From the NCBI RefSeq assembly GCF_006538345.1, contig NZ_BJKL01000012.1, forward strand, positions 1 through 64,000: a stretch of 64,000 bases of DNA, in the 5' to 3' direction. A program made the translations under genes and the position numbers. Shown here one piece after another: positions 55,367 to 63,679 of the stretch (position 1 is its first letter; each line of letters begins with the position of its first letter). The DNA comes from Alteromonas sp. KUL49 (lineage in GTDB: Bacteria; Pseudomonadota; Gammaproteobacteria; Enterobacterales; Alteromonadaceae). The notes beneath the pieces were generated by a model. The model searched no databases and was not told the DNA's origin. It was given only the letters and a program-made list of their open reading frames with translations.

Positions 55367-56239
55367 GTGAAAATATTATCTCAACAGTCACCCGTAAACA
55401 CTAACGACCGCGCATTTAACTATGGCGACGGTGTGTTTTCGACGATGCTAGTAAAGCAGGGCAAGGTGGAGTTGATGTCTATGCACATTGCTCGTCTAGT
55501 GAATGATGCGGCCAGATTGGGCATTGCTATTGAGCCTAAGCAGTTATGCGACGCCATCGTCTCAGACGCTACAGCACTCACCCAAGACAGGGCCGTGTTA
55601 AAAGTGCATGTGTCGGCAGGTGAGGGAGGTCGCGGATACGCTCGTAATGATAACGCTAGCCCAATAGTCAGGTTTTCAGTTAACCCATATCCCGCACACT
55701 ATGATCAGCTAAAAGAAAGTGGATTGACACTAATATGTGCTAAAACGCCTTTGGCTCTGCAACCAGCATTAGCTGGCTTAAAGCATTTGAATAGGCTGGA
55801 ACAGGTGCTAGTAAAAAACGAGATTAATGCTGCCCAGTCTGCAATGCGACAAGACGTTGATGATGCGCTGGTATGTGATACCCAAGGTGATTTAGTTGAA
55901 ACGTCGGTAGGTAATTTGTTTTGGAAAAAGGCCCATAAATGGTTTACCCCAGCGCTCGACAAATCTGGAGTTAATGGTGTTATGAGACAACTCTTGATCA
56001 GGTACTTTACCGCCAAGGGGATTGCCTTTGAGGAAGTAAAGTCTCCCATTGATACATTGGTTGATGCATCCGCTGTGTTAGTCACTAACGCGCTAATGGG
56101 TGTGATGCCAGTGAAAGTCGTTGTTGATCAAGGTTGGGCCTTTGATGATTCGGTATCTACCGCTAAGTCATTTAATCGAGTCCTTGATGAGTTTATCATT
56201 GAACAAAAGAACGATGAGGTTGTGAATGAAGTTGGTTAA
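55367..56239 (+). CDS. pabC: Aminodeoxychorismate lyase
   Basis: 290 residues, fold-type IV PLP enzyme, starting at GTG 55367. NDRAFNYGDGVFSTMLV, the Schiff-base Lys in LAGLKHLNRLEQVLVKNE, DALVCDTQGDLVETSVGNLF (the TSVGNLF phosphate cup) and the closing VTNALMGVMPV are typical. Forms 4-aminobenzoate for folate. Overlaps the mltG start by 14 bases, so translation is probably coupled. Confidence 0.93.
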   Translation: MKILSQQSPVNTNDRAFNYGDGVFSTMLVKQGKVELMSMHIARLVNDAARLGIAIEPKQLCDAIVSDATALTQDRAVLKVHVSAGEGGRGYARNDNASPIVRFSVNPYPAHYDQLKESGLTLICAKTPLALQPALAGLKHLNRLEQVLVKNEINAAQSAMRQDVDDALVCDTQGDLVETSVGNLFWKKAHKWFTPALDKSGVNGVMRQLLIRYFTAKGIAFEEVKSPIDTLVDASAVLVTNALMGVMPVKVVVDQGWAFDDSVSTAKSFNRVLDEFIIEQKNDEVVNEVG

Positions 56240-57233
56240 ATGGCTACTGTTGCTCGTATCAGTGGTAATCGTTTCAATCGTCATTGGTTTCAAACTAATA
56301 AAGAATGATGTAGCGCAACCGCTTAACTTCAGTGGCGTAACTTATTACACGGTAAAGCCCGGTGCTAATGCACACAAGGTGATTCGAGATTTAAGGGAGA
56401 GTGGAGTGCTAGCGAGTGGCGAGTTCGCCACCAAGGTTTGGCTACGCTTTTTTGCCAAGCACACTCAAGTAAAAGCTGGTACCTATCCGATTCAGAATCA
56501 AGTTACTCTACCGGATTTGTTAGCATTACTCGCTAAAGGTAGCGAGGCTCAGTTTAGTGTGAGTCTTGTGGAAGGCCTTACTTACAGAGAATGGATTCAA
56601 AGCCTCAAAGCCACAGACAGACTGATTGACGATACCTCAATAACAACGGGAAATTATTTGGTGGTTAATAGCGGGTTTTCACCTTCACCTATCCAACCAG
56701 AGGGTCTGTTACTTGCTGATACCTATTTCTTTGTTGACGGTGCTTCCGTCAGTTCTATTCTCGACCGCGCCCAATCGGCAATGACGGAGTTTCTCAATCA
56801 GCAATGGGAACTCCGACAACTTGATTTGCCTATTCATTCCCCTTATGAAGCCTTAATACTTGCCAGCATTATCGAGAAAGAAACCGCCGTACCTGAAGAA
56901 CGAGCCCGTATTGCTGGTGTGTTTGTGAATCGTTTGCGCAAAGGCATGCGTTTACAGACAGATCCTACGGTAATTTATGGCATTGGCGATGATTTTGACG
57001 GTGATATTACTCGAAAACACTTGCGAGAACCCACACCTTACAATACGTACGTGATTAAAGGTTTACCACCAACCCCCATTGCAATGGCGGGTAAAGAGGC
57101 TATCGTGGCCGCGCTCAATCCGCTTGCCACCGACGAGTTGTATTTTGTATCTAGAGGCGATGGAACACATGTATTCTCTACAACACTGGAAGCGCACAAT
57201 GAAGCTGTGCGAAAATACCAGCTTAACCAATAA
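56226..57233 (+). CDS. mltG: Endolytic peptidoglycan transglycosylase MltG
   Basis: 335 residues with one N-terminal membrane anchor (WLLLLVSVVIVSIVIGFKLI), a LysM-like subdomain (TYYTVKPGANAHKVIRDL), and the YceG catalytic domain with Glu in ILASIIEKETAVPEERARIA and TYFFVDGASV, LQTDPTVIYG, YNTYVIKGLPPTPIAMAG. It cuts nascent glycan strands in the periplasm. Conserved pabC-mltG-tmk-holB order. Confidence 0.95.
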   Translation: MKLVKWLLLLVSVVIVSIVIGFKLIKNDVAQPLNFSGVTYYTVKPGANAHKVIRDLRESGVLASGEFATKVWLRFFAKHTQVKAGTYPIQNQVTLPDLLALLAKGSEAQFSVSLVEGLTYREWIQSLKATDRLIDDTSITTGNYLVVNSGFSPSPIQPEGLLLADTYFFVDGASVSSILDRAQSAMTEFLNQQWELRQLDLPIHSPYEALILASIIEKETAVPEERARIAGVFVNRLRKGMRLQTDPTVIYGIGDDFDGDITRKHLREPTPYNTYVIKGLPPTPIAMAGKEAIVAALNPLATDELYFVSRGDGTHVFSTTLEAHNEAVRKYQLNQ

Positions 57234-57245
57234 AAGATGTAGTCA

Positions 57246-57863
57246 ATGAGCGGAAAGTTTATCGTAGTTGAAGGCTTAGAAGGTGCTGGCAAAAGTTCGG
57301 TGATAGGTCTTATTATTAAAGCGTTAGAGAGTGCTGGGATGGGCGTAGAGCAAACACGAGAGCCCGGTGGAACACCTATGGCCGAAGCAATTCGCGAGTG
57401 TGTAAAGCAAAGTTGGGACGAAAGTGTTGCTGAAGAAACTGAATTACTCTTGATGTATGCCGCTCGTGTTCAGTTGCTGACTAATCGGATCTATCCTGCG
57501 CTTGAAGCGGGTAAGTGGGTAGTGGGTGACAGACATGACTTGTCTTCGCAAGCTTATCAGGGCGGTGGCCGAGGTGTTAATCCCACCACTATGAATGCTA
57601 TGCGAGATATCGCATTAAAAGGTTTTAAGCCTGATTTGACTATCTACCTAGATGTTGAACCTGCTATTGGTTTGGAGCGTGCACGAGGGCGTGGTGAACT
57701 TGATCGCATAGAACAGGCAGGAATTGCATTTTTTGAGCGTACGCGAGCTCGTTATCTCGCTTTAGCTGAGGCTGATGAAAGTATTATTGTTGTAGATGCA
57801 ATGCAGCCTATGGCCATGGTACACAGCGATGTGTCGAAAGTCATCGCAGGATATATAGCCTAA
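57246..57863 (+). CDS. tmk: Thymidylate kinase
   Basis: 205 residues. P-loop [14 protein letters not shown]-like [28 protein letters not shown] and LID region [12 protein letters not shown]. Phosphorylates dTMP to dTDP. Its last base of the stop is the first of the holB ATG. Confidence 0.96.
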   Translation: MSGKFIVVEGLEGAGKSSVIGLIIKALESAGMGVEQTREPGGTPMAEAIRECVKQSWDESVAEETELLLMYAARVQLLTNRIYPALEAGKWVVGDRHDLSSQAYQGGGRGVNPTTMNAMRDIALKGFKPDLTIYLDVEPAIGLERARGRGELDRIEQAGIAFFERTRARYLALAEADESIIVVDAMQPMAMVHSDVSKVIAGYIA

Positions 57864-58735
57864 TGCTACCGTGGTTCTCGACTATAAAGCGCCAGCTAGA
57901 ACAGCGTGCTAGCCAGAGCTCGTTGCATCACGCACTGTTGTTTTCGGGCGCAGCCGGTATCGGGAAGCACGTGTTTGCAAATAGCGTGGCGACAAGTTTG
58001 TTGTGCAAATCCCTCGGTGACCAAGGGGCTTGTGGAGAGTGTCAAAGTTGTGAACTGATTACAGCAGGAAGCCACCCTGATTTTCATATCATAGAAAGTG
58101 AAAAACAAATTGGGGTCGACAGTATCCGAAACGCGATTCAGAAGCTCAGCGGTACAGCACAACTCGGTCACAACAAAGTGTTGATTGTTGTTGCGGCTGA
58201 TACTATGACGGAAGCTGCAGCAAACGCATTACTTAAAACCTTAGAAGAGCCAACCGCGAATACCTATTTAATCTTACTCACAGAATCCCTTAATCGATTG
58301 TTACCAACTATCCTGAGTCGTTGTGAGAAGATAAAATTACCCACACCATCACATAGTGAATCAATGGCGTGGTTGACAACACAAGGACATTCAAGTGTCG
58401 ATGACGAACAGTTATCAGCGTACGGTAGTGCTCCATTCAAGGTAAAAGCTGCATTAGAAGAAGGCGAAGGACTCACATTCTCGGACTTTTCTGAAAAAAT
58501 GTCAGAACTCACTTCACAACAAACCGATGCATTGACCCTTGCCAATAAATGGCAAAGTGATGCACAACATGTAGTAAGTTGGTGCCAACAGCTTGCACAT
58601 AAAAATTACGTAGCAAGCCAAACCAAAAATAGTTTCACCCAGTATCAAGCCTGCACTGAAGCGCAAAAGCATTTGTTACATCCCGGTGTGAACAAAACGT
58701 TAGTATTAGTCACCGTTTTAAAATTGTTTTCGTAA
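57863..58735 (+). CDS. holB: DNA polymerase III subunit delta prime
   Basis: 290 residues, AAA+ clamp-loader subunit. HHALLFSGAAGIGKHVFANS (modified P-loop), zinc module CGECQSCELI, and EEPTANTYLILLTESLNRLL followed by SRCEKI (sensor/SRC motif). The delta prime subunit does not need ATP hydrolysis. It ends before a long inverted repeat. Confidence 0.94.
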   Translation: MLPWFSTIKRQLEQRASQSSLHHALLFSGAAGIGKHVFANSVATSLLCKSLGDQGACGECQSCELITAGSHPDFHIIESEKQIGVDSIRNAIQKLSGTAQLGHNKVLIVVAADTMTEAAANALLKTLEEPTANTYLILLTESLNRLLPTILSRCEKIKLPTPSHSESMAWLTTQGHSSVDDEQLSAYGSAPFKVKAALEEGEGLTFSDFSEKMSELTSQQTDALTLANKWQSDAQHVVSWCQQLAHKNYVASQTKNSFTQYQACTEAQKHLLHPGVNKTLVLVTVLKLFS

Positions 58736-58764
58736 CTTGTCATTGAAATTGTTGAGAATTTTGA

Positions 58765-58868
58765 GAGCGGGGCGAGGTAACACTTGAAACACGCTTTGAA
58801 CCCATCCATGGGCGCTCTGCAGCGGCATCCATGCCGCTGAAGGTTTCAAGTGTTACCTCGCCCCGCTC
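58765..58868. repeat. Elaborate intergenic inverted repeat with two inner hairpins
   Basis: Two perfect 26-base arms (58765-58790 and 58843-58868) face each other across a 52-base interior. The left arm begins GAGCGGGGCGAGG and ends CACTTGAAAC. The interior holds two further perfect hairpins: CCCATCCATGGG (58801-58812) and CAGCGGCATCCATGCCGCTG (58820-58839), both with the core CATCCATG. The whole would fold as a three-way structure. It lies between holB and tatD, is GC-rich relative to its surroundings, and has no open frame; a REP/BIME-like or MITE-like element is the best guess. Confidence 0.85.
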
Positions 58869-58902
58869 ACGTTAGATATCATTTTACATAATGAATTAGA
58901 GG

Positions 58903-59688
58903 TTGTTGAAAAGCGTGTTTGTAGATTCACATTGTCACTTAGATCGATTGAAACAGTCACCAGAGGAATTGGCAGAGACACTGGCGTTTGCTCGCAAGCG
59001 TGGGGTAGAACACTTTTTATGTGTGGCAGTGTCGGTGAAAGAATATGATGACATGTTAGCCACGGTAAAGGATTTTCCGGATGTTTCTGTGTCTTGTGGC
59101 GTGCATCCTTTGCATCAAGACGATGCGTGTAGTTACGATGAGCTACTCGAAAAAGCTCAGCGTGATGAGGTAGTCGCGGTGGGTGAAACTGGACTGGATT
59201 ATTTTTACAGCCCAGAGAGTAAATCAGTGCAGTTAACCTCGTTTGTCGATCACATTAAAGTGGCTAACGAAACGGGTAAACCTTTGATTATCCATACTCG
59301 TGATGCCCGTGAAGATACAATTGCATTGCTAAAAGAGCACAAAGCAGAACACACGATTGGTGTACTTCATTGTTTTACCGAAAGTTTGGAAATGGCTCAA
59401 GCAGCAATAGAGATGGGTTTTTACGTCAGTATTTCGGGCATTGTTACTTTTAATTCTGCCGACGAATTACGTGAAGTGGTTAAAGCTATTCCATTGGAGA
59501 AACTCCTGATTGAGACGGACTCTCCATGGCTGGCTCCTGTGCCCCATCGAGGTAAACAAAACCAACCTGGATATGTGGTGGAAGTGGCAGAGTTTATCGC
59601 CAATCTGAAAGGTGTTTCGGTCGCAGAGCTGGCTAGGCAAACCACTGAAAACTTTTATCGTTTATTTTCTCTGGCAAAACACGCATAG
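58903..59688 (+). CDS. tatD: TatD-family metal-dependent hydrolase
   Basis: 261 residues, TIM-barrel nuclease of the YcfH/TatD type: VDSHCHLDRL, AVGETGLDYFYSPES, PLIIHTRDA, GVLHCFTES and LIETDSPWLAP are the metal-site motifs. Encoded after holB as in many gammaproteobacteria. The start is uncertain: TTG at 58903 or 58906, or GTG at 58915 (MFVDSHCHL); AGAGG lies at 58898-58902. Confidence 0.92.
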   Translation: MLKSVFVDSHCHLDRLKQSPEELAETLAFARKRGVEHFLCVAVSVKEYDDMLATVKDFPDVSVSCGVHPLHQDDACSYDELLEKAQRDEVVAVGETGLDYFYSPESKSVQLTSFVDHIKVANETGKPLIIHTRDAREDTIALLKEHKAEHTIGVLHCFTESLEMAQAAIEMGFYVSISGIVTFNSADELREVVKAIPLEKLLIETDSPWLAPVPHRGKQNQPGYVVEVAEFIANLKGVSVAELARQTTENFYRLFSLAKHA

Positions 59689-59723
59689 TAGAGAAAATAT
59701 CGCACCAAAATACTGAGCAGTAT

Positions 59724-60312
59724 ATGGATTCATCAACCCTCCAAATACCCGTAGTTGCCCCTTGGCGGCAGCTTCTACTCGCCAGTTTACAGCGAACCAA
59801 AGACATACCTGAAAGCCGTTATTTCCAATTAGCAAGTGTAGATAATACGGGAGCGCCGCGCTGCCGAACACTCGTGTTCCGGGAGTTACATCAAGACAAT
59901 GAAATCATTATTATCTCAGATACACGCACTGAAAAATTCACCGAATTTTCGTCGAATCCCCGCGGTCAAATATGTTGGTATTTTGCTCATACCCGTGAGC
60001 AATATCGATTTGACGTGACAGCGCAAGTCACCACGTTTATCGACAACGAATTATGGCTCACAGAGCATTGGTCCCGATTATCGGATGCGGGTTAAAAAAC
60101 AATTTCTCTGGGGCACACCAGGCACACCTAGGCGTGACCTTTACCCTTTAGAAAGTATTGAACCGGATAATGTAGTGCCTAGCCATTTCTGTGTAATATC
60201 GCTGGCCGTTTCAAAAGTCGATTATCTCAATTTGCGCGGCAACCCGCAGAACCGTATTGTGTTTGATAAACGAAGTGACGGGAGTTGGGGTACATCAGAA
60301 GTTATCCCGTAA
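59724..60312 (+). pseudogene. PNPOx-like FMN-binding protein (Alr4036 type), frameshifted
   Basis: The first frame (59724-60095, 123 residues) reads LLASLQRTKDIPESRYFQLA, CRTLVFRELH, QICWYFAHTREQYRFDVTA and ends at SRLSDAG. The family continuation KKQFLWGTPGTPRRDLYPLE, then FCVISLAVSKVDYLNL, is in the +1 frame and ends at 60312. One extra base near 60078-60082 would explain it; removing it restores about 195 residues, the normal family length. Such proteins bind FMN and resemble pyridoxamine-phosphate oxidase. Function otherwise unknown. A split into two functional products is unlikely. Confidence 0.78.
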
Positions 60313-60469
60313 CTTTGTAAGTAATAATGAACTTAGTATAGGTTTAGTACCTGTGATTGTTTGCAAAGTTGTTTTTCTGAACGCTGTTAATCTTTGCAAA
60401 TTCAATAACGCCGACGTATCGTTACTCTCTATAACTAACTCAGAAGTATAAGCAAAAAAGGGAATTTAG

Positions 60470-60997
60470 ATGCACATTGTTTTAGGGATTTTGGGGACTC
60501 TCGTGACCCTTCTTATCTTAGTGAATCGACTTCAAGAAAACGGTGTAGATATTGGTTGGCTCAATCCATTCAGTTGGCATCGTCGCAGAAAGTTTAGAAA
60601 GGCTTACCATTTACCGGCGTCATACAGCTTAGACTCACCCATGGATGTTGCTGCATTGTTTATGCTTGCAGTGGCAAAAGCGGACGGTGATATAACGAAA
60701 AAACAAAAAGACACCATTTTAGATATCTTCCAGACAGATTTTAAGTTATCTGCATCTGAAGCTAACAATTTGCTTGGTTCAAGTGCGCATATTTTAGGGA
60801 ATGGCGCTGATGTGAAAGATAGTCCCAAATCTGTAGTGGCTAAAAGTGAGGATAGCTTCACAACGGCCCAGGTCGACTCGACACTTAATCTGATTCAACG
60901 TGTTGCCAGTATTGAGGGAGCACCTAGTGATGCTCAACAAAAATTGGTTTCAGCTATTACTGCGGCGTTACCTAAAAAAGAAAATCAACGCTGGTAG
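60470..60997 (+). CDS. Membrane-anchored TerB-like/DjlA-like helical protein
   Basis: 175 residues with one N-terminal membrane helix (VLGILGTLVTLLILVN) and a helical domain with the TerB/DjlA-like pattern: DVAALFMLAVAKADGDITKK, then DILDIFQTDFKLSASEANNL, and TLNLIQRVASIEGAPSDAQQ repeating the ADG/EG step. TerB-like domains bind metal or partner proteins; the specific role is unknown. A small two-segment membrane protein follows after 52 bases. The 60313-60469 stretch shows no gene. Confidence 0.6.
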   Translation: MHIVLGILGTLVTLLILVNRLQENGVDIGWLNPFSWHRRRKFRKAYHLPASYSLDSPMDVAALFMLAVAKADGDITKKQKDTILDIFQTDFKLSASEANNLLGSSAHILGNGADVKDSPKSVVAKSEDSFTTAQVDSTLNLIQRVASIEGAPSDAQQKLVSAITAALPKKENQRW

Positions 60998-61049
60998 GTA
61001 ATATCAATGTAGTTGTACACGACCGGATTTCGGTTACAGGGGAACAGTA

Positions 61050-61286
61050 ATGAGTATGTTTTTACTAGCAATTTTTCTCGTCACAGTTGGCACTATAAGC
61101 TTAGCATCTGACAAAACCAACATTATTGGCTGGGTGGCTTTTGTTGTTGGGTTTCTGCTATTGCTCGTAAAACTCTCGCGGTATTCAAAACGTTCAGGTA
61201 ACGATAGTCACGTTTACTTTGTTGGTTCATCAAAAGACTCTCATTCAGATTCATCAGGAAGTGATGGTGGCGGTGGTGGTGAATAG
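61050..61286 (+). CDS. Small membrane protein with Ser/Gly-rich tail
   Basis: 78 residues: two hydrophobic segments (FLLAIFLVTVGTISLA, IIGWVAFVVGFLLLLVKL), a short basic stretch (SRYSKRSG), and a tail of SSKDSHSDSSGSDGGGGGE. No known family recognised; the Gly/Ser tail resembles those of YdgA/TIGR-type small membrane proteins ending in SDGGGGGG. The stop adjoins the GNAT ATG with no gap (61286/61287), suggesting coupled expression. Confidence 0.6.
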   Translation: MSMFLLAIFLVTVGTISLASDKTNIIGWVAFVVGFLLLLVKLSRYSKRSGNDSHVYFVGSSKDSHSDSSGSDGGGGGE

Positions 61287-61775
61287 ATGATTTCGCTTAG
61301 AGATTTTAAGCACAATGATGCTAATCGATTGGTCGAAGTGCTGAACGATAGCAGCGTGAACCAATATTTATCAACGAAAATTCCCACGCCTTATACACAA
61401 GACGATGCGCTTTGGTGGATTGAAGAAGGGAGTCGCGGCGAGCTCATTAAAGCTATTACTTTCGACAACGTAATTGTGGGCTGTATTGGCGTAAACCGCG
61501 GTGATTTTGAGTATCAAAAGTCGGGCGAGATCGGCTATTGGCTCGACAGTCAGTATTGGCGTAAAGGCATTATGCTGCAAGCGATTGAAATGATGACCGA
61601 ACAGGTGTTTTCTACTACGGATATTTGCCGTATTTTTGCTTGTGTATTTTCCTCTAACACCCCGTCTAAACAGTTATTGCTCAAGGCGGGCTTTTACGAA
61701 GAAGCAGTGCTAAAGAACGCGATATTCAAAGGTGGACAATTTTACGACAATCATATTCTTGCAAGATTGAAGTAG
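61287..61775 (+). CDS. GNAT acetyltransferase, RimJ/RimL type
   Basis: 162 residues. RimJ/L layout: ISLRDFKHNDANRLVEVLND, IGCIGVNRGDFEYQKSGEIG, YWLDSQYWRKGIMLQAIEMM (acetyl-CoA loop) and ACVFSSNTPSKQLLLKAGFY. Likely acetylates an amine on a protein N-terminus or small molecule; substrate unknown. Another GNAT follows. Confidence 0.88.
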   Translation: MISLRDFKHNDANRLVEVLNDSSVNQYLSTKIPTPYTQDDALWWIEEGSRGELIKAITFDNVIVGCIGVNRGDFEYQKSGEIGYWLDSQYWRKGIMLQAIEMMTEQVFSTTDICRIFACVFSSNTPSKQLLLKAGFYEEAVLKNAIFKGGQFYDNHILARLK

Positions 61776-61793
61776 TTGAATACAGGAGTAAAT

Positions 61794-62255
61794 ATGCTCA
61801 CTTATAGAGAAGCAAATCTTAGTGACATTGACATGCTAAAAACACTTGAGCAATGTGTCATTGAAGCTGAACGCCCTTTTAATGAGAGTATTAAAACAGA
61901 GGGTGCATTTTACTACGACCTAGTTGACCTTATCACTCAGGAACGTTCGGCTGTAATGGTTGGCGAATCAGAGGGAAAGATAGTAGCAACTGGCTATATT
62001 CAAATTAGAGCTTCTAAGCCTTCTCTTGACCATGATGAGCACGGATATTTGGGTTTTATGTATGTAAAGCCAGAGTTTAGAGGGCAGGGAATTAATAAGA
62101 TCATGCTTGAAAGCCTTATAAATTGGGGTAATGCAAAAGGTATTTCTGACTTTTACCTTGATGTTTATGCCGAAAACGCCTCAGCAATTTCCGCTTATGA
62201 AAAAGCAGGATTTACGTCTTCTATCATCGAGATGAAACTCAACACTAGCGATTAG
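61794..62255 (+). CDS. GNAT acetyltransferase
   Basis: 153 residues from the ATG at 61794 with AGGAG six bases upstream (an in-frame TTG at 61776 is unlikely). GNAT motifs: GKIVATGYIQIRASKPSLDH, YLGFMYVKPEFRGQGINKIM (acetyl-CoA pyrophosphate loop QGxNxxM), and DVYAENASAISAYEKAGFT. Substrate unknown. Same strand as the preceding GNAT but of a different subfamily. Confidence 0.88.
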   Translation: MLTYREANLSDIDMLKTLEQCVIEAERPFNESIKTEGAFYYDLVDLITQERSAVMVGESEGKIVATGYIQIRASKPSLDHDEHGYLGFMYVKPEFRGQGINKIMLESLINWGNAKGISDFYLDVYAENASAISAYEKAGFTSSIIEMKLNTSD

Positions 62256-62349
62256 TTGTATTCATAGTTGGCTTCATATTGCTTTGTTGCTAGTGTTACC
62301 CCTACCTAAGAAAGCAGCGTTATGAACGTTTTCAGCCTTTCAAAATTAA

Positions 62350-62829
62350 ATGGATGTATCGATGTATAAATTGTTTATTACGTGTGTTTTGTCGTTTTTC
62401 TCTTTCTTCGCTGTTTCCAGTGATGAAGCCATCGATTTAGATAAACTCGCTCAGGGCTATTTCTCGGCTATGGTGGCTTCCCAAGCACCAGATGCCAATC
62501 AGGAAGCGCTTGAAGCTTATCTTATCTTTTTAACTGATGATGTGGGGCATACCCATTTACCGTGGTTTGCTGATGACACCCGAGATCCAGAAGGCAAAGC
62601 ACGTATGCGTGAAGGCATGACGTTCTATTTGGGAGCGCACACTGAGTATTCTGCCACTATGCTTAACACCTTTACTTTTAATCAATCGGCAATCGCCATT
62701 CGATACGAACACAGTGCAAAGGGAATACACCCAGAAAGTAAGCAGGCCATTGAGTACACAGAAGTAATTATGGAAGTCCTGGAGATAGAAGACGGTAAGG
62801 TTGCAGTAATCAGGAAGTACCACCAATGA
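62350..62829 (+). CDS. Exported SnoaL/NTF2-like protein
   Basis: 159 residues with a signal peptide (KLFITCVLSFFSFFAVSS). The mature protein has the cone-like NTF2 fold pattern (YFSAMVASQAPDANQEALEA, LEAYLIFLTDDVGHTHLPWF, EVLEIEDGKVAVIRKYH), as in SnoaL-like nuclear transport factor-2 proteins. No function is assigned. The TGA overlaps the phzF-like ATG by four bases. An ATG at 62362 is an alternative start. Confidence 0.6.
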   Translation: MDVSMYKLFITCVLSFFSFFAVSSDEAIDLDKLAQGYFSAMVASQAPDANQEALEAYLIFLTDDVGHTHLPWFADDTRDPEGKARMREGMTFYLGAHTEYSATMLNTFTFNQSAIAIRYEHSAKGIHPESKQAIEYTEVIMEVLEIEDGKVAVIRKYHQ

Positions 62830-63617
62830 AACTTAAAATAAATGTTGTTGATGCTTTTACTGAAGAGCGTTTTAAGGGGAACTCTGCTGCGGTTATCATC
62901 ACTGAAAGTTGGCTTTCAGATGACTTGATGCAGTTGATTGCTATGGAGAACAATCTCTCTGAAACGGCCTATTTAGTGAAGAGTAGTGATGGTAGCTATG
63001 AAATTCGTTGGTTTTCACCATTGAGCGAAATCGAGTTTTGTGGCCACGCTACCTTGGCTGCAGCATCTGTTATTTTCCAACAAGAACCAACTGCGCAAGC
63101 GATAACCTTTACCGCCGATGCCGTTGGGTCCATGGTAGTGGTGCAATCGTCAGAGGGTTACATTGAAATGGACTTTCCCTCAAGAGTGCCAACGCCCGTA
63201 GACGATATACCAGAGCACTTAATGAATGGGTTATCCATTCCTCCAGTTAAGGTGTTAAAGAATCAACAGGCGTACTTTGTGGTTTATGAGAATGAAGATC
63301 AGATTCACAATGTGGAACAAGATCCCAAGCTAATCGCAGAGTTAGGACCATTGGATGTGGTTGTTACTGCTAAAGGCGAGCACTATGATTTCGTATCTCG
63401 CTATTTTTGGCCTGCTAACGGTGGAGATGAAGATCCAGTGACTGGTTCTATTCATACGGGACTTGCGCCCTATTGGGCAGGTGTTTTGAATAAGCAGGTT
63501 TTGTTCGCCCACCAAGCGTCAAAACGTGGCGGTGTATTGCGCTGTGAGGTGAGAGAAAACAGAGTCATTGTTGCCGGTAAAGCAGTGCATTACTTAGAAG
63601 GCGAAATAACCGTATAG
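62826..63617 (+). CDS. PhzF-family isomerase
   Basis: 263 residues. PhzF marks: VVDAFTEERFKGNSAAVI at the start with GNSAAV, SLSEIEFCGHATLAAASVI (Glu-Phe-Cys-Gly-His) and GDEDPVTGSIHTGLAPYW. Members are epimerases/isomerases for phenazine or unrelated small molecules; phenazine genes are not present. Coupled to the NTF2-like gene by ATGA overlap. Confidence 0.88.
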   Translation: MKLKINVVDAFTEERFKGNSAAVIITESWLSDDLMQLIAMENNLSETAYLVKSSDGSYEIRWFSPLSEIEFCGHATLAAASVIFQQEPTAQAITFTADAVGSMVVVQSSEGYIEMDFPSRVPTPVDDIPEHLMNGLSIPPVKVLKNQQAYFVVYENEDQIHNVEQDPKLIAELGPLDVVVTAKGEHYDFVSRYFWPANGGDEDPVTGSIHTGLAPYWAGVLNKQVLFAHQASKRGGVLRCEVRENRVIVAGKAVHYLEGEITV

Positions 63618-63630
63618 TGCCGTAAAAATG

Positions 63631-63672
63631 GGTTCCTCGACGAATGAACATCGCCATCAGCGTCGAGGAACC
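63631..63672. terminator. Hairpin between the PhzF gene and the convergent edge gene
   Basis: Perfect 12-bp inverted repeat GGTTCCTCGACG / CGTCGAGGAACC with an 18-base loop. Placed to end both convergent genes; the right side is AT-rich (TATTTATTT). Confidence 0.65.
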
Positions 63673-63679
63673 TCACTAT

